This document shows positions 1 to 8,934 of a stretch of DNA of 64,000 nucleotides, piece by piece. The notes below the pieces were generated by a model, which worked only from the letters and a program-made list of their open reading frames with translations, was not told where the DNA came from and did not search any database. The position numbers and the translations under genes were made by a program. Positions within the stretch are counted from its first letter, which is position 1, and every line of letters begins with the position of its first letter. The DNA is from Rhodoligotrophos defluvii (GTDB taxonomy: Bacteria > Pseudomonadota > Alphaproteobacteria > Rhizobiales > Im1). The stretch is from contig NZ_SZZM01000001.1 of NCBI RefSeq assembly GCF_005281615.1, positions 186,272 through 250,271 on the forward strand, given 5' to 3'.

Positions 1-532
1 TGAAGATCTCGCCATCGCCGTAATGCTTCCGCCCCGGCATCAATATCTCGGAATAAAGTAAGGTCGCATCAGGATCGATCACTATGCGCGTGTCGCTGAT
101 GAACCGGGAATGTCGGTGCGGGATGACGGGATGGGGCAGATACTCGAGATAGGAGCCGGCTGCGAGCGTGATGTCCTGGGTTTGCGCGGCGAAGTTGGCA
201 TCCATTTCGTGGATCTTTGTCGCCGCCTGGGTCGTGACATGCGCCTCGGCATTCTCCGCGAGGTCGATCTCGATGGCATAACGGTCGCCCTGCAGAATGC
301 CGCCGGCATTGCTGATGATGGAGACGCAAGGCAGGCTCGGCATTTCCTCATCCCAGTAGAGCGCCTGCTGGACGAGGAGAGGCGCGCGGCGGTGGAGTTC
401 AAGCAGTGCGGTCCGCTCCCCTCGCCGTCTGAAGCCGAGCCGAAGGAAAGCGTCCTTCCCAAGCCCTCCGCTCGGCAATTGCTTCGGTTCATCCCGATAA
501 CGGGAGAGCTCTGGGGCACTGGCCAGCAGCAC
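1..532 (-). CDS. ureD: Urease accessory protein UreD (UreH), 3' end cut by window edge
   Basis: UreD is the scaffold that binds apo-urease and, with UreF and UreG, guides nickel into the active site. Only the first 177 codons are in the window; the family is usually about 270-290 residues. Diagnostic blocks read on the minus strand are SNAGGILQGDR (about residues 74-84), TTQAATKIH (100-108) and EYLPHPVIPHR (130-140). The only plausible start in this frame is GTG at 532, four bases after the ureG stop, which suggests translational coupling. The preceding sequence has only a weak ribosome site, so the exact start is uncertain. ureD comes last in this operon, whereas many relatives place it first. 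Confidence 0.9.
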   Translation of the reverse strand, partial: MLLASAPELSRYRDEPKQLPSGGLGKDAFLRLGFRRRGERTALLELHRRAPLLVQQALYWDEEMPSLPCVSIISNAGGILQGDRYAIEIDLAENAEAHVTTQAATKIHEMDANFAAQTQDITLAAGSYLEYLPHPVIPHRHSRFISDTRIVIDPDATLLYSEILMPGRKHYGDGEIF

Positions 533-536
533 TGGG

Positions 537-1169
537 CTATTCCGCGGGGACGGCAATATCGAACAGCACATTCTCCCGGATCAGGCGCACCAGTTCCGGA
601 ATGCCTTCCCCGGTCTTGCAGTTGGTGAAAATGAACGGCTTCTTGCCGCGCATCAGCCGGGAGTCGCGGTCCATCACCTCGAGGCTGGCGCCCACATGCG
701 GTGCCAGATCGGTCTTGTTGATGACCAGGATATCGGACTGGGTGATGCCGGGGCCGTTCTTGCGCGGAATCTTGTCGCCCGCCGCCACGTCGATGACATA
801 GATGAAGAAGTCGATCAGCGCCGGGCTGAATGTCAGGGTGAGATTGTCTCCACCGCTTTCGATCAGCACGAGATCGGTATCGGGGAAGCGCGCTTCCATT
901 TCCTCGACCGCCGCCAGATTCATGCTGGGATCCTCGCGCACCGCCGTGTGCGGGCATCCGCCAGTCTCCACACCGATGATACGGTCTTCGATCAGGATGC
1001 CCTTCAACGTGCGCTGCACATGCTTGGCATCCTCCGTCGTGACGATGTCATTCGTGACCACCAGAATCTTGAGCCCCATCTTGATCAGAAGGGGCGTGAT
1101 CGCCTCGACGATTGCTGTCTTGCCGGAACCGACAGGGCCTCCGACGCCGATGCGTGTGATACTCTTCAT
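537..1169 (-). CDS. ureG: Urease accessory GTPase UreG
   Basis: This is a SIMIBI-class GTPase that powers nickel insertion into urease as part of the UreDFG complex. The P-loop GGPVGSGKT lies at residues 10-18. The nickel-binding Cys-Pro-His motif appears in [16 protein letters not shown], and the base-recognition motif is [11 protein letters not shown]. At 210 residues it has the normal family length and appears complete. It starts 11 bases after ureF and ends 4 bases before the ureD GTG. No long His-rich N-terminus is present, so nickel storage probably rests with UreE. Confidence 0.97.
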   Translation of the reverse strand: MKSITRIGVGGPVGSGKTAIVEAITPLLIKMGLKILVVTNDIVTTEDAKHVQRTLKGILIEDRIIGVETGGCPHTAVREDPSMNLAAVEEMEARFPDTDLVLIESGGDNLTLTFSPALIDFFIYVIDVAAGDKIPRKNGPGITQSDILVINKTDLAPHVGASLEVMDRDSRLMRGKKPFIFTNCKTGEGIPELVRLIRENVLFDIAVPAE

Positions 1170-1180
1170 TGTGTCTGCCC

Positions 1181-1870
1181 TCAGTTCATGAACATGCGAA
1201 CATGCGCCTTCACGTGCACGGCCGCCAAAATGTCGGTGACAGGAGAAAAGTTTCTCATATCCGAGAGTGTGCCGGCGCGGACCTGCTCGTACATGTCCTC
1301 GACGGTCCCGTTGACCTCCAGCAGGATCGCCTGGGTCTCGAGGAATGAGATGCGCATCAATCGCAATGCAGCGCCCAGCATCATTGCGGCGACTCCATAT
1401 TGATGCACGGCGAAGGCCTCGTTCACCTCGATCCCGAGATCGCTGGTGATGATCGCAAGCCCGATGGGGAAGGTGCCGGGCGTGGCCCCTGACCTGACCT
1501 TTTCCATCCAGTCGGCAAGCAAGGGCGTCTTGACCACATGTTCCCCAAGCTCGCCGAGCTTGCGGCCCATGCGCACGGTCATCAGCCGCATCTCCTCACC
1601 CAGCTTGCGCTGGTAGGAAGCCTGATCGGCGGCGACGATCGTGCAGAGATCCGACATTTGCGCCGCGCGATGCGCAACGATCAGGGCAACCCCATCAAGC
1701 GTTGCCGCTTGCCGCGTGGCGCTCAGCACCATCGCCTTGAGCGTCTCCGCATCATGCACGACGCCTTGCTGGATGGCCGATTCCAGTCCGTTGGAGAAGG
1801 AGAAGGCACCAACCGGCAGGGCCGAATCCGCGAACTGCACGAGGCGCAGGAGCTTGGCGAGATGATCCAT
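1181..1870 (-). CDS. ureF: Urease accessory protein UreF
   Basis: UreF bridges UreD and UreG and acts on UreG GTP hydrolysis during urease activation. I place the start at ATG 1870 ([19 protein letters not shown]), giving 229 residues, the usual length. The open frame extends upstream, but that part overlaps ureE in another frame and is unlike UreF. The family signature [19 protein letters not shown] lies near the N-terminus. The rest is helical and matches the family to the C-terminal end. The gene begins 13 bases downstream of ureE. Confidence 0.95.
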   Translation of the reverse strand: MDHLAKLLRLVQFADSALPVGAFSFSNGLESAIQQGVVHDAETLKAMVLSATRQAATLDGVALIVAHRAAQMSDLCTIVAADQASYQRKLGEEMRLMTVRMGRKLGELGEHVVKTPLLADWMEKVRSGATPGTFPIGLAIITSDLGIEVNEAFAVHQYGVAAMMLGAALRLMRISFLETQAILLEVNGTVEDMYEQVRAGTLSDMRNFSPVTDILAAVHVKAHVRMFMN

Positions 1871-1883
1871 GGGACCGCGACGA

Positions 1884-2468
1884 TCAGCTGTGACTGTGCG
1901 CGTGCGCGTCATGGCCATGGGCATGCGAGGCCATCTCCGCTCCGCCGAACAGCCGTCGTGCCTCGTGAGGCGCAAGATACGGAATGACTTCGGACCCTGC
2001 CACGAATTCGAAAGAGACCGCCGGAAAGGCATGGGTCCGCATGACCGAGCTCATGACCTTTTCATCGAGCGTCAGCGGCACGAACACCTTCTTGCCTTTC
2101 ACCACCGCGGGCCAGTGTTGATTTCCAAGCGCATGCCCGAGTTCGACGCAGGTGCGCAGCATCAGTTCCGGCTTCTGTTCCATCACGCGGCTGAGGTCGA
2201 CGACCATCACCTTCTTGAGCTCGGTCTTGACCACCACCGCATGCGCGCCGGGCCCGTCCCACACCAGAACGTCTCCATCGTGCAGATGCGTGTTGCGGCG
2301 AAGGGCAACCGCCAGTTCGAGGCCGCCGGAGGTCTGCCTGCGGAAGCGGTTCTTCTGCGCCTCCCATTGGTCGAGCACGAGCCAGTCGATCTGGGCCGAG
2401 TTCAACCTTTCCTTCCAGGCCGGCTCGCGCGCATTGCCGAGGACGGATTCGATCAGGATCATGTGCAA
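1884..2468 (-). CDS. ureE: Urease nickel metallochaperone UreE with His-rich tail
   Basis: UreE delivers Ni(II) to the UreDFG-urease complex. The protein is 194 residues. An N-terminal peptide-binding domain is followed by the metal-binding domain, with the central histidine in GHALGNQHWP (near residue 118). The C-terminus is a short histidine tail (HAHGHDAHAHSHS), a likely nickel store. Two adjacent starts, ATG-CAT-ATG, open the gene four bases after the ureC stop. Its place between ureC and ureF is standard. Confidence 0.96.
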   Translation of the reverse strand: MHMILIESVLGNAREPAWKERLNSAQIDWLVLDQWEAQKNRFRRQTSGGLELAVALRRNTHLHDGDVLVWDGPGAHAVVVKTELKKVMVVDLSRVMEQKPELMLRTCVELGHALGNQHWPAVVKGKKVFVPLTLDEKVMSSVMRTHAFPAVSFEFVAGSEVIPYLAPHEARRLFGGAEMASHAHGHDAHAHSHS

Positions 2469-2472
2469 CCTT

Positions 2473-4194
2473 TCAGCTGAAGAAGTACAATTGATTGAGC
2501 GCGATGGTCTTCGGCGGGGTCACCGTCGCATGCACACCGTCGACCGTGACCGCGAAGGTCTGCGGGTTGACGTCGATCTTCGGCAGATAGTTGTTGAGCA
2601 CCATGTGCTCCTTGCCGAGCACCCGTGTATTCTGGACCGGCATGACCATGCGCTGGAGCCCGTATTTCTCCTTGACGCCGGCGTCATATGCGGCACGCGA
2701 AACGAAGCTGATGCAGGTCTTGGGCAAGGCCGTCCCGAAGGCGCCGAACATCGGCCGGTGATACATGGGCTGTGGCGTCGGCAGCGATGCGTTCGGATCG
2801 CCCATATTGGCCCACACGATCATGCCACCCTTGATCACCATCTTCGGCTTTGCCGCAAAGAAGGCGGGCGACCACAGGACGAGATCGGCGACTTTCCCCG
2901 TCTCGATGGAGCCGATGGCGTGTGACAGCCCGGCCGTGATCGCCGGATTGATGGTGACCTTCGCGAGATAACGCAGCACCCGGAAATTGTCGTTGCCCGG
3001 TGCATCCTCCGGAAGCTTGCCGCGCGCCCGCTTCATGGCGTCGGCGGTCTGGAAAGCCCGCAGGAAGTTCTCGCCGATCCGGCCCATGGCCTGCGAGTCG
3101 CTGCCGATGATCGAGATCGCGCCCATGTCGTGGAGGACGCTTTCCGCAACGATCGTCTCGCCGCGGACCCGGCTCTCCGCAAAGGCCACATCCGAGGGGA
3201 TCTTCGGATTGAGGTTATGGCAGACCATGATCATGTCGAACAGTTCGGCCACCGAATTGACGCCCGCGGGCAGCGTCGGATTGGTCGAGCTCGGCAGCAC
3301 GTTCCTCTGGCCGACCACCTTGAGGAGATCCGGCGCATGGCCGCCGCCGGCGCCCTCGCTGTGGAAGGTGTGTATGGTGCGCCCGTCGAAGGCGGCGATG
3401 GTGTCCTCCACATAGCCGGCCTCATTCAGCGTGTCGGTGTGAATGGCGACCGATACGTCATAGTCGTCGGCAATGGTGAGACACGACCGGATCGTGGCTG
3501 GCGTGGTGCCGTAATCCTCGTGAACCTTGAAACCGGCAGCGCCCGACATCAGCTGCTCCACCAGCGGCGCCGTCCCGGTTGAATTGCCCTTGCCGCAAAA
3601 GCCGATATTGATCGGAAGACCTTCGATGGCCCGCAGCATCATCTCCATGTTCCAGGGGCCGTTGACCGAGGTGACCCCATTGGTGCCATCGGCCGGGCCG
3701 ATCCCACCGCCCCAAAGGGTGGTAATGCCGTTGCTGAGCGCCACGTAAGTCTGTTGCGGGGCGATGAAATGCACATGGGTGTCCATGCCGCCCGCGGTCA
3801 GGATCAGGTGCTCGCCGGAGATGGCGTCGGTCGCACCACCCGTTGCAAGGCCGGGCGTAACCCCGTCCATGGTGCTGGGATTACCGGCCTTGCCAATTCC
3901 GGCGATCAAGCCGTTGCGTATGCCGACATCCGCCTTCACCACGCCGACCATGGGATCGAGGATCGTCACATTGGTGATGACGAGATCGAGGCAGCCGGCC
4001 TCCTGCGTCAGCAGACTGTCGGAGCCCATTCCGTCGCGCAGGGTCTTGCCGCCGCCATATTGCAGCTCGTCGCCATAGACCGCGCGCAGGTCCTTCTCGA
4101 TCTCCACGTAGAGATCGGTGTCACCCAGTCGGATCTTGTCGCCAATGGTTGGGCCATAGAGGTCGGCATATTGGCGACGGGATATCTGTGTCAT
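2473..4194 (-). CDS. ureC: Urease alpha (catalytic) subunit
   Basis: This nickel amidohydrolase splits urea into ammonia and carbamate. The protein is 573 residues, full length. All expected active-site residues are visible: His140 and His142 (DTHVHF), the carbamylated Lys223 in [11 protein letters not shown], His252, His278, the flap Cys325-His326 (MVCHNLNP) and Asp366 ([10 protein letters not shown]). The numbering is shifted by about six from the Klebsiella enzyme. The N-terminal [19 protein letters not shown] is typical. Nothing suggests inactivation, so with ureAB and all four accessory genes the holoenzyme should be active. Confidence 0.98.
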   Translation of the reverse strand: MTQISRRQYADLYGPTIGDKIRLGDTDLYVEIEKDLRAVYGDELQYGGGKTLRDGMGSDSLLTQEAGCLDLVITNVTILDPMVGVVKADVGIRNGLIAGIGKAGNPSTMDGVTPGLATGGATDAISGEHLILTAGGMDTHVHFIAPQQTYVALSNGITTLWGGGIGPADGTNGVTSVNGPWNMEMMLRAIEGLPINIGFCGKGNSTGTAPLVEQLMSGAAGFKVHEDYGTTPATIRSCLTIADDYDVSVAIHTDTLNEAGYVEDTIAAFDGRTIHTFHSEGAGGGHAPDLLKVVGQRNVLPSSTNPTLPAGVNSVAELFDMIMVCHNLNPKIPSDVAFAESRVRGETIVAESVLHDMGAISIIGSDSQAMGRIGENFLRAFQTADAMKRARGKLPEDAPGNDNFRVLRYLAKVTINPAITAGLSHAIGSIETGKVADLVLWSPAFFAAKPKMVIKGGMIVWANMGDPNASLPTPQPMYHRPMFGAFGTALPKTCISFVSRAAYDAGVKEKYGLQRMVMPVQNTRVLGKEHMVLNNYLPKIDVNPQTFAVTVDGVHATVTPPKTIALNQLYFFS

Positions 4195-4248
4195 TTGGCT
4201 GTTGTCCTGACATTATCGGCGCGGGCAATCCAAGGTCGCCGGATGACC

Positions 4249-4761
4249 TCACCGCGTGGTCTTGAACCCTCGCTCATGCGCCCGTCGCATGGCCGCTTCG
4301 AAATTCGGTCGATAGCCGGGGTTGGGGCCTTCGCCGGTCCAGCCGTCCACGAGATTGTTGAACCCATAGGCGAACCGCTTTCCGCCGAACGGCACCAGGG
4401 TCACCTCCTTCTCGTCCCCCGGCTCGAAACGGATCGCGGTGCTGGCGGGAATATCAAGCCGCATCCCGAATGCGGCGGCGCGGTCGAAGGAGAGATACCG
4501 GTTCACTTCCAGAAAGTGGAAATGCGAGCCGACCTGGATTGGCCGGTCTCCCGTGTTCCGGACCTTCAGGACCACACGCGGCCGCCCGGCATTCAGCTCA
4601 ATCGGCTCCGCGGCGAGCACATAGCCGCCGACCGGCACGCGGCCCGCACTTTGCGTGGCATTGTCCGGCGTCGTGGCAGATTGTGGCTTCGTGCCTGGCT
4701 TTGCTTTTGCGGCTTTGCTCGCTCGGTTGCTGCCCTTGGATGTCTTGGCCATAGTGCCCAT
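4249..4761 (-). CDS. ureB: Urease beta subunit with basic N-terminal extension
   Basis: This is a structural subunit of the (UreABC)3 urease trimer. The conserved core [17 protein letters not shown] through [12 protein letters not shown] starts near residue 45. Bacterial UreB is usually about 100-110 residues, but this one is 170. About 40 residues, rich in Lys, Ala and Ser, precede the core, and about 30 follow it. Internal ATG codons at the start (MGTMAK) leave a four-residue ambiguity. It is separated from ureC by 54 bases and from ureA by 4 bases. Confidence 0.95.
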   Translation of the reverse strand: MGTMAKTSKGSNRASKAAKAKPGTKPQSATTPDNATQSAGRVPVGGYVLAAEPIELNAGRPRVVLKVRNTGDRPIQVGSHFHFLEVNRYLSFDRAAAFGMRLDIPASTAIRFEPGDEKEVTLVPFGGKRFAYGFNNLVDGWTGEGPNPGYRPNFEAAMRRAHERGFKTTR

Positions 4762-4765
4762 GCTC

Positions 4766-5068
4766 CTATTGGATCGGCTGATGCAGCGTCACCAGCCGGC
4801 TGCCGTCGGTAAACACCGCTTCGACCTGGATCATCGGGATGAGATCAGGCACCCCCGGCATCACGTCATCGCTCGTCAGCACGTTGCGCGCGCCCTTCAT
4901 GACGTCCTCGACCGTACGGCCTTCGCGGGCGCCATCGAGAACATAGGCCGACAATATTGCGACGGATTCAGGGTGGTTGAGCTTGATACCCCTAGCCTTT
5001 CGCTTGAGTGCGATCTCAGCCAGCGAGTAGATGATAAGCTTATCGAACTCTCTCGGAGTAAGATCCAC
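4766..5068 (-). CDS. ureA: Urease gamma subunit
   Basis: This is the smallest urease subunit: 100 residues, the standard length. The family opening [20 protein letters not shown] and the block [20 protein letters not shown] are clear. It contributes to the assembly surface and carries no catalytic residue. It starts 55 bases downstream of the hupE-like gene and is probably in the same transcript, making the order hupE-ureA-ureB-ureC-ureE-ureF-ureG-ureD. Confidence 0.97.
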   Translation of the reverse strand: MDLTPREFDKLIIYSLAEIALKRKARGIKLNHPESVAILSAYVLDGAREGRTVEDVMKGARNVLTSDDVMPGVPDLIPMIQVEAVFTDGSRLVTLHQPIQ

Positions 5069-5123
5069 GGCAAGGCTCCTCGAGCATTACTTGATGAAAG
5101 GCGAATGAACCGGCACTCGATCG

Positions 5124-5729
5124 TCACATGATCCCGGCGAGGATGCCTATCCCCGCAATCGACATCAGCCCACCAGCGGCGCGCGCCAGCGCGCGCTCAT
5201 GGGTCTTGCCCACCCACCCGATCAGGAGCCCGACCGCGATGCCGCCGAGATGCAGGAGCGCTGTGGCGCCCATGAAGCCAAACCCATAGGCGAGGCCTCC
5301 GGCGCTCTCCGGAATTTCGCTACCATGGGCGTGGCCATGGAAGATCGCGAAGAGGCCGACAACGGTCATCACGGCTGCAAGCGGCGCCGGCATGCCGAAC
5401 GCAACGGCTGCGCCGAGAACGATGACCGACAGCGCGATGCCGATCTCGACGAAGGGGAGATTGACGCCCCCCATGCCGAGAACCCCGCCGAGCGCCATCG
5501 CCACGACGAAGGTGACCGGAATGAGCCAGAGTGCCCGTCCGCCAATCTGATAAGCCACAACGCCGACCGCCAGCATCGCCAGGGTATGATCCACACCCGT
5601 GAGGGGATGGAGGAAGCCGTGAACGAAGTCTGCCTGAGACCCGAGCCCGGTGTGGGCGAAAGCGATGGACGGGGCGAGCACTGCAGTGGCTACAAGCAAA
5701 AGCAAAGCCATCAAGCATCTCAACTTCAT
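5124..5729 (-). CDS. hupE: HupE/UreJ family nickel or cobalt transport protein
   Basis: This predicted inner-membrane protein of the HupE/UreJ family is thought to supply nickel to urease or hydrogenase. I start it at ATG 5729 because AGGAGA lies seven bases upstream, giving 201 residues. A signal-like N-terminus ends near SIAFAHTG. The metal-motif region HPLTGVDHTLAMLAVG follows, then about six membrane segments and a histidine-rich loop (FHGHAHGSE). As first gene of the urease operon its likely role is nickel import. UreJ would be an equally good name. Confidence 0.9.
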   Translation of the reverse strand: MKLRCLMALLLLVATAVLAPSIAFAHTGLGSQADFVHGFLHPLTGVDHTLAMLAVGVVAYQIGGRALWLIPVTFVVAMALGGVLGMGGVNLPFVEIGIALSVIVLGAAVAFGMPAPLAAVMTVVGLFAIFHGHAHGSEIPESAGGLAYGFGFMGATALLHLGGIAVGLLIGWVGKTHERALARAAGGLMSIAGIGILAGIM

Positions 5730-5856
5730 CAAAAGTCTCCTGAGGTGACAATCACGTCGTCTCATACCCGACGACTGCCGTTATATTCGGGTGGCTAACA
5801 GGCTAAGCAGCCAAGTTTTAATCTCAGGTTACGCGAATGACTTTTAAGGAGAACGA
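5730..5856. promoter_or_regulatory. Upstream region of the urease operon
   Basis: This 127-base stretch is AT-rich relative to its surroundings and lies between the hupE start (minus strand) and a small plus-strand frame. It must hold the urease promoter. I tried to fit sigma-70 and sigma-54 boxes to the minus strand and found no convincing match, so no specific site is claimed. Confidence 0.4.
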
Positions 5857-6033
5857 ATGAATCTAGATAAATTTAAAAATTATTGGACGGTTTCAGCAGA
5901 GCTTCGGCCCGTTAAGCTGGCAAGCGGACGATCAGCGGGTGATGCACTTAGCGGCACGAAGCAGAAGCGACTGACCGTTTTCCTCGAGACGAGGAACGCC
6001 TCTGCGCTTGACCTCTTAGGCCAAGGCAAGTGA
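5857..6033 (+). CDS. Candidate small protein of 58 residues, unknown
   Basis: An ATG at 5857 follows a strong ribosome site (AAGGAG, six bases upstream) and opens a 58-codon frame ending TGA-TAA at 6031. The product begins MNLDKFKNYWTVSAEL, is basic, has no signal peptide or membrane segment, and matches no family I recognise. The start is AT-rich and the remainder has the local GC level, so it may be the stub of a larger lost gene rather than a working small protein. It lies between the divergent urease operon and the amidase. Confidence 0.3.
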   Translation: MNLDKFKNYWTVSAELRPVKLASGRSAGDALSGTKQKRLTVFLETRNASALDLLGQGK

Positions 6034-6118
6034 TAACCAGCTTGGCTGCGATGGTGGTTCCGTTGGCCCCCCTCCCTCGCCGATGTTCTTAGCCAACCCG
6101 TTACCATGGAAGTTGCGG

Positions 6119-7411
6119 ATGGGAAGTGCGGCGGCAATCGTCGAGGACAGGCTGGCGCGGCGCGACCGGCAGGTGGCAGCGCTCGCCAACGCCGTTCTCG
6201 ACTGGTGGGACGACGGCGCGAGGCGACAGGCGGATCTCATCGACCGGGCTGCGTCCCCCGACCACGTGCTGCGCGGCCTCACGCTGAGCGTGAAGGCCAA
6301 TGTCGATGTCGAGGGTGCGCGCACGACAGCTGCGTCGAAGGCGCTCGATAACGTCGCTCCGGCCGCCGCCGACGCGCCCGTCGTGGCAAAGCTGCGGGCC
6401 GCCGGCGCCATCTTCCTCGCCCAGACCAACATGGTGGAATTTGCCTATGGCGCGCTCGGGCCCAACCCGCACCACGGCGCGCCCCTCAGCCCACTTTTTC
6501 CAGGGGAGCGGCGCGTTACGGGTGGCTCGTCCTCGGGGGCCGCTGTCACGGTGGCGCTCGGGGTTGTCGATGCGGCCCTCGGGACCGACACGAGCGGCTC
6601 CGTCCGCATCCCCGCTGCCTGTTGCGGCGTGGCCTCGTTCAAGCCGACGCAGGGGCGCTACAGCGCGGAGGGGATCATCCCCTTGACCCCGACATTCGAC
6701 ACCGCCGGCTTTCTCGCGCCCGACATCACCACCTGCGACCGCCTCGACGCCGCCGTGACAGGCCGGACCGTAACGGCCGACGTGCCGCCGCTCGCCGGCA
6801 CCCGATTCCTCGTGCCCCGTGGCTTCCTGACGGCAGTCGCCTGTGACAACACCATGCTCTCCCGCTTCGAACGGGCTCTCGATGAGCTCCGGCGCGCCGG
6901 CGCCGCGATCGCCGATGCCGACATGTCCTACCTCGTCGACGTGGGGGATGCGGCGCGCGCCGGATCGATGGTCGCGGTGGAAGCGCTGAGCTGGCACGAG
7001 GCGTTGCTTGCCGAACGGGCCGAACGATACGATCCACGCGTCGCGCCACGCATCGCCGCCGGCGCATCGGTTCCCGCCCTCACCTATTTCCGCGCGCGCC
7101 GCCAGCTCGAGGCGCTCGCGGACCGTTATGCCGCCGATATCGGCGAGGCAGTAGCGATCCTGACGCCAACGGTTCCCGGCGTGCCGCCCAAGCTTTCCGA
7201 ACTGGCGGAGGACGCGCGCTATCTCGCGCTCAACCTCAGGATCATGCGGCTGACCGAGATCGCCAATCGCATCAACGTGCCGAGCCTCACCGTGCCGATC
7301 GGCGACGGGGCAGGCGCGGCGAGCATCCTCCTCACGGGGCAGCGCGGCGACGATATCCGCCTGCTCGAGACGGGCCGCGCCATTGAAGCTGTTGTCAGGG
7401 AGATCAAGTGA
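6119..7411 (+). CDS. Amidase signature family hydrolase
   Basis: This serine amidohydrolase has the Ser-cisSer-Lys triad. Counting from ATG 6119 the lysine is K59 (SVKANVDV), the serine-rich loop GGSSSG lies at about 135-140, and the nucleophile S161 is in GTDTSGSVRIPA. The product is 430 residues, normal for the family. An in-frame ATG at 6083 exists but has no ribosome site, whereas GGAAG precedes 6119. The stop overlaps the start of the ectC-like gene by one base (TGATG), implying coupled translation. The substrate is unknown. Its neighbours suggest a small N-acyl or lactam compound rather than allophanate, because no urea carboxylase is nearby. Confidence 0.88.
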   Translation: MGSAAAIVEDRLARRDRQVAALANAVLDWWDDGARRQADLIDRAASPDHVLRGLTLSVKANVDVEGARTTAASKALDNVAPAAADAPVVAKLRAAGAIFLAQTNMVEFAYGALGPNPHHGAPLSPLFPGERRVTGGSSSGAAVTVALGVVDAALGTDTSGSVRIPAACCGVASFKPTQGRYSAEGIIPLTPTFDTAGFLAPDITTCDRLDAAVTGRTVTADVPPLAGTRFLVPRGFLTAVACDNTMLSRFERALDELRRAGAAIADADMSYLVDVGDAARAGSMVAVEALSWHEALLAERAERYDPRVAPRIAAGASVPALTYFRARRQLEALADRYAADIGEAVAILTPTVPGVPPKLSELAEDARYLALNLRIMRLTEIANRINVPSLTVPIGDGAGAASILLTGQRGDDIRLLETGRAIEAVVREIK

Positions 7412-7809
7412 TGATCGTCACCACGCTCGAAAGTGTCATCGGAACGCCGGACCACGTTTCCGGGCAGGGCTGGCAGAGCCGCAGGCTTCTCCTCCACCGC
7501 CACGGCCTCGGCTACTCGTTCCATGATACGATCATCGAGGAGGGCACGGAGCAGCACCTCCAGTACAAGAACCACATCGAGGCGAATTACTGCATCGAAG
7601 GCGAGGGCGAGGTTGTGGACGTTGCCACGGGCGCGACTTACCCGGTGACACCCGGAACGGTCTACGTCCTCGACAAGCATGACGCGCACATCCTGCGCGC
7701 GCTGCGCGGCCGGCTGCGGCTCCTGTGCATCTTCGCCCCGGCGCTCATCGGGCACGAAAGCCACGACGCCGACGGCAGCTATGCGCCGCCCTCCGACTCC
7801 GCGACATGA
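7411..7809 (+). CDS. ectC: Orphan L-ectoine synthase-like cupin
   Basis: EctC closes N-gamma-acetyl-diaminobutyrate into ectoine, using iron in a single cupin barrel. The product is 132 residues and matches the family along its length: WQSRRLLL, YSFHDTIIEEGTE, NHIEANYCIEGEGE and YVLDKHDAHILRA. The iron ligands of characterised EctC appear at identical positions: Glu57, Tyr85 and His93. No ectA, ectB or ectD is in the window, so this is an orphan ectC coupled to an amidase. It may act on a related N-acetyl or cyclic amidine compound rather than make ectoine as an osmolyte. Confidence 0.85.
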   Translation: MIVTTLESVIGTPDHVSGQGWQSRRLLLHRHGLGYSFHDTIIEEGTEQHLQYKNHIEANYCIEGEGEVVDVATGATYPVTPGTVYVLDKHDAHILRALRGRLRLLCIFAPALIGHESHDADGSYAPPSDSAT

Positions 7810-7812
7810 GAG

Positions 7813-7828
7813 GCGGCGGAAGCGCCGC
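7813..7828. other. Short GC hairpin after ectC
   Basis: GCGGCG and CGCCGC form a perfect six-base stem with a GAAG loop, a few bases after the ectC stop. No T-run follows, so it is a poor match to an intrinsic terminator. It could shield the transcript 3' end. Confidence 0.35.
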
Positions 7829-7842
7829 AAGGGGAGACCTCG

Positions 7843-7948
7843 ATGATGGTCGAAAAACTCGCGAGCGTCATCGGAACCGACCGGCATGCCTCGGGCGAAA
7901 GGCTGGCAGAGCTCCCGCACCCCATCCTGCTGCGCAAGCCTCCTTCAT
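7843..7948 (+). pseudogene. Decayed 5' end of a second ectC-like gene
   Basis: A good ribosome site (AGGGGAG) precedes ATG-ATG at 7843. The first 18 codons match the start of the intact ectC in 11 of 18 residues (GTDRHASG against GTPDHVSG), and the DNA remains alignable through GGCTGGCAGAG with a one-base insertion. Small insertions totalling about three bases then bring LLRK level with LLHR, after which the resemblance stops. The frame itself runs on to 8253, but that part lies antisense to the lipid kinase gene and looks unlike any protein. I read this as a truncated tandem copy. Independent origin from an EctC relative is possible. Confidence 0.5.
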
Positions 7949-8004
7949 CTAGAGGTCAATTTTGCGCTCGAGCAGGCGATCACAAGCGATTCGGAGACGG
8001 AGCC

Positions 8005-8934
8005 TCAACGGTGATACAAGAAGGGACGGACTATTCCGGGACGCTGATGAACGACCGGGGCGAAGATGGAGATCGCTTGCGGGTGAACCTTGAAATGGGC
8101 TGGTGTCGCCGTGACGATCTCGCCATCGGTGTTCACCGGCATGGGCTTCTTCGTCTCAATGTCGAACTCGACGCATCTGGCTGTGCGAACTTCGCGCCAG
8201 GCCCCATGCGTTCCGGATCGGAACGACCGCAGCATCAGCGCCAGCTTCCATAGGTTCTTCATCTCGAGACTATAGAGATCGAGGTGCCCGTCATCGATCT
8301 CCGCATTCTCTTCGACCACATTGCCACCGCCATAGTGCCGCCCGTTACCGACTGCGATCTGATAGGTTTCGACCTCGATCGTCTGCCCTTTTTCCGTGAT
8401 CTTCGCGCTGAACATGGACGCACGGGTCAGAACCCTCATGGCGGAGAGCGCATAGCCGAACCTCCCAAAGCGCTTCTTCAACGCCGGGTCGAGCCCCTGC
8501 GCGAGCTCGCTGCTCAGCCCGATGCTCGCGACGTTGAAGAAGGCATGGCCATTGACCGTACCGACGTCGATCCGTCGTGTTTCTCCACGCGCGATCACGT
8601 CGGCGGCCGCCAGAAGGTCCATCGGTATATCGAGCGTTCGAGCAAGGTCGTTGGCCGTGCCCATTGGGATGATGCCCAGCGGTAGGCCGCTTTCCATGGC
8701 GGCGAGTGCTGCCGAGGACACCGAGCCATCGCCGCCGCAAACGATGACGAGATCGGCCAAATCGCGCAGTCGTACGATGTCGCGCGCAATCTCGGGCAAC
8801 GCCTCGAACGTCTCAACGGTCACGTTCAGCCCGCCTCTTTCCAGTCGCTGGAGGAGAGGTGTGATCGGCTCTTGTCCGCGCCGCGCCTTGGGATTGCGCA
8901 GCAACAGAGCGCGCTGCCGGCTCGATCGGCTCAT
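8005..8934 (-). CDS. Diacylglycerol kinase-like lipid kinase (YegS/BmrU family)
   Basis: This predicted soluble lipid kinase would phosphorylate diacylglycerol, sphingoid or glycerolipid substrates. The nucleotide motif CGGDGSV is at about residues 66-72 and GTANDLAR at 92-99, with the C-terminal beta domain containing NGRHYGGGN. I chose ATG 8934 (MSRSSRQRALLL; 309 residues). A TTG at 8964 would add ten residues, and neither has a strong ribosome site. The gene stands alone, convergent with the ectC remnant, and shows no functional link to its neighbours. Confidence 0.88.
   Translation of the reverse strand: MSRSSRQRALLLRNPKARRGQEPITPLLQRLERGGLNVTVETFEALPEIARDIVRLRDLADLVIVCGGDGSVSSAALAAMESGLPLGIIPMGTANDLARTLDIPMDLLAAADVIARGETRRIDVGTVNGHAFFNVASIGLSSELAQGLDPALKKRFGRFGYALSAMRVLTRASMFSAKITEKGQTIEVETYQIAVGNGRHYGGGNVVEENAEIDDGHLDLYSLEMKNLWKLALMLRSFRSGTHGAWREVRTARCVEFDIETKKPMPVNTDGEIVTATPAHFKVHPQAISIFAPVVHQRPGIVRPFLYHR

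Noticed and set aside
5730-5860. Sigma-54 promoter for the urease operon
   Set aside because: A GG-N10-GC pattern was tried on the minus strand and did not fit at the required spacing.
7949-8253. Continuation of the second ectC-like frame
   Set aside because: Homology stops near 7948 and the rest lies antisense to the lipid kinase 3' end, so only the 5' remnant is kept.
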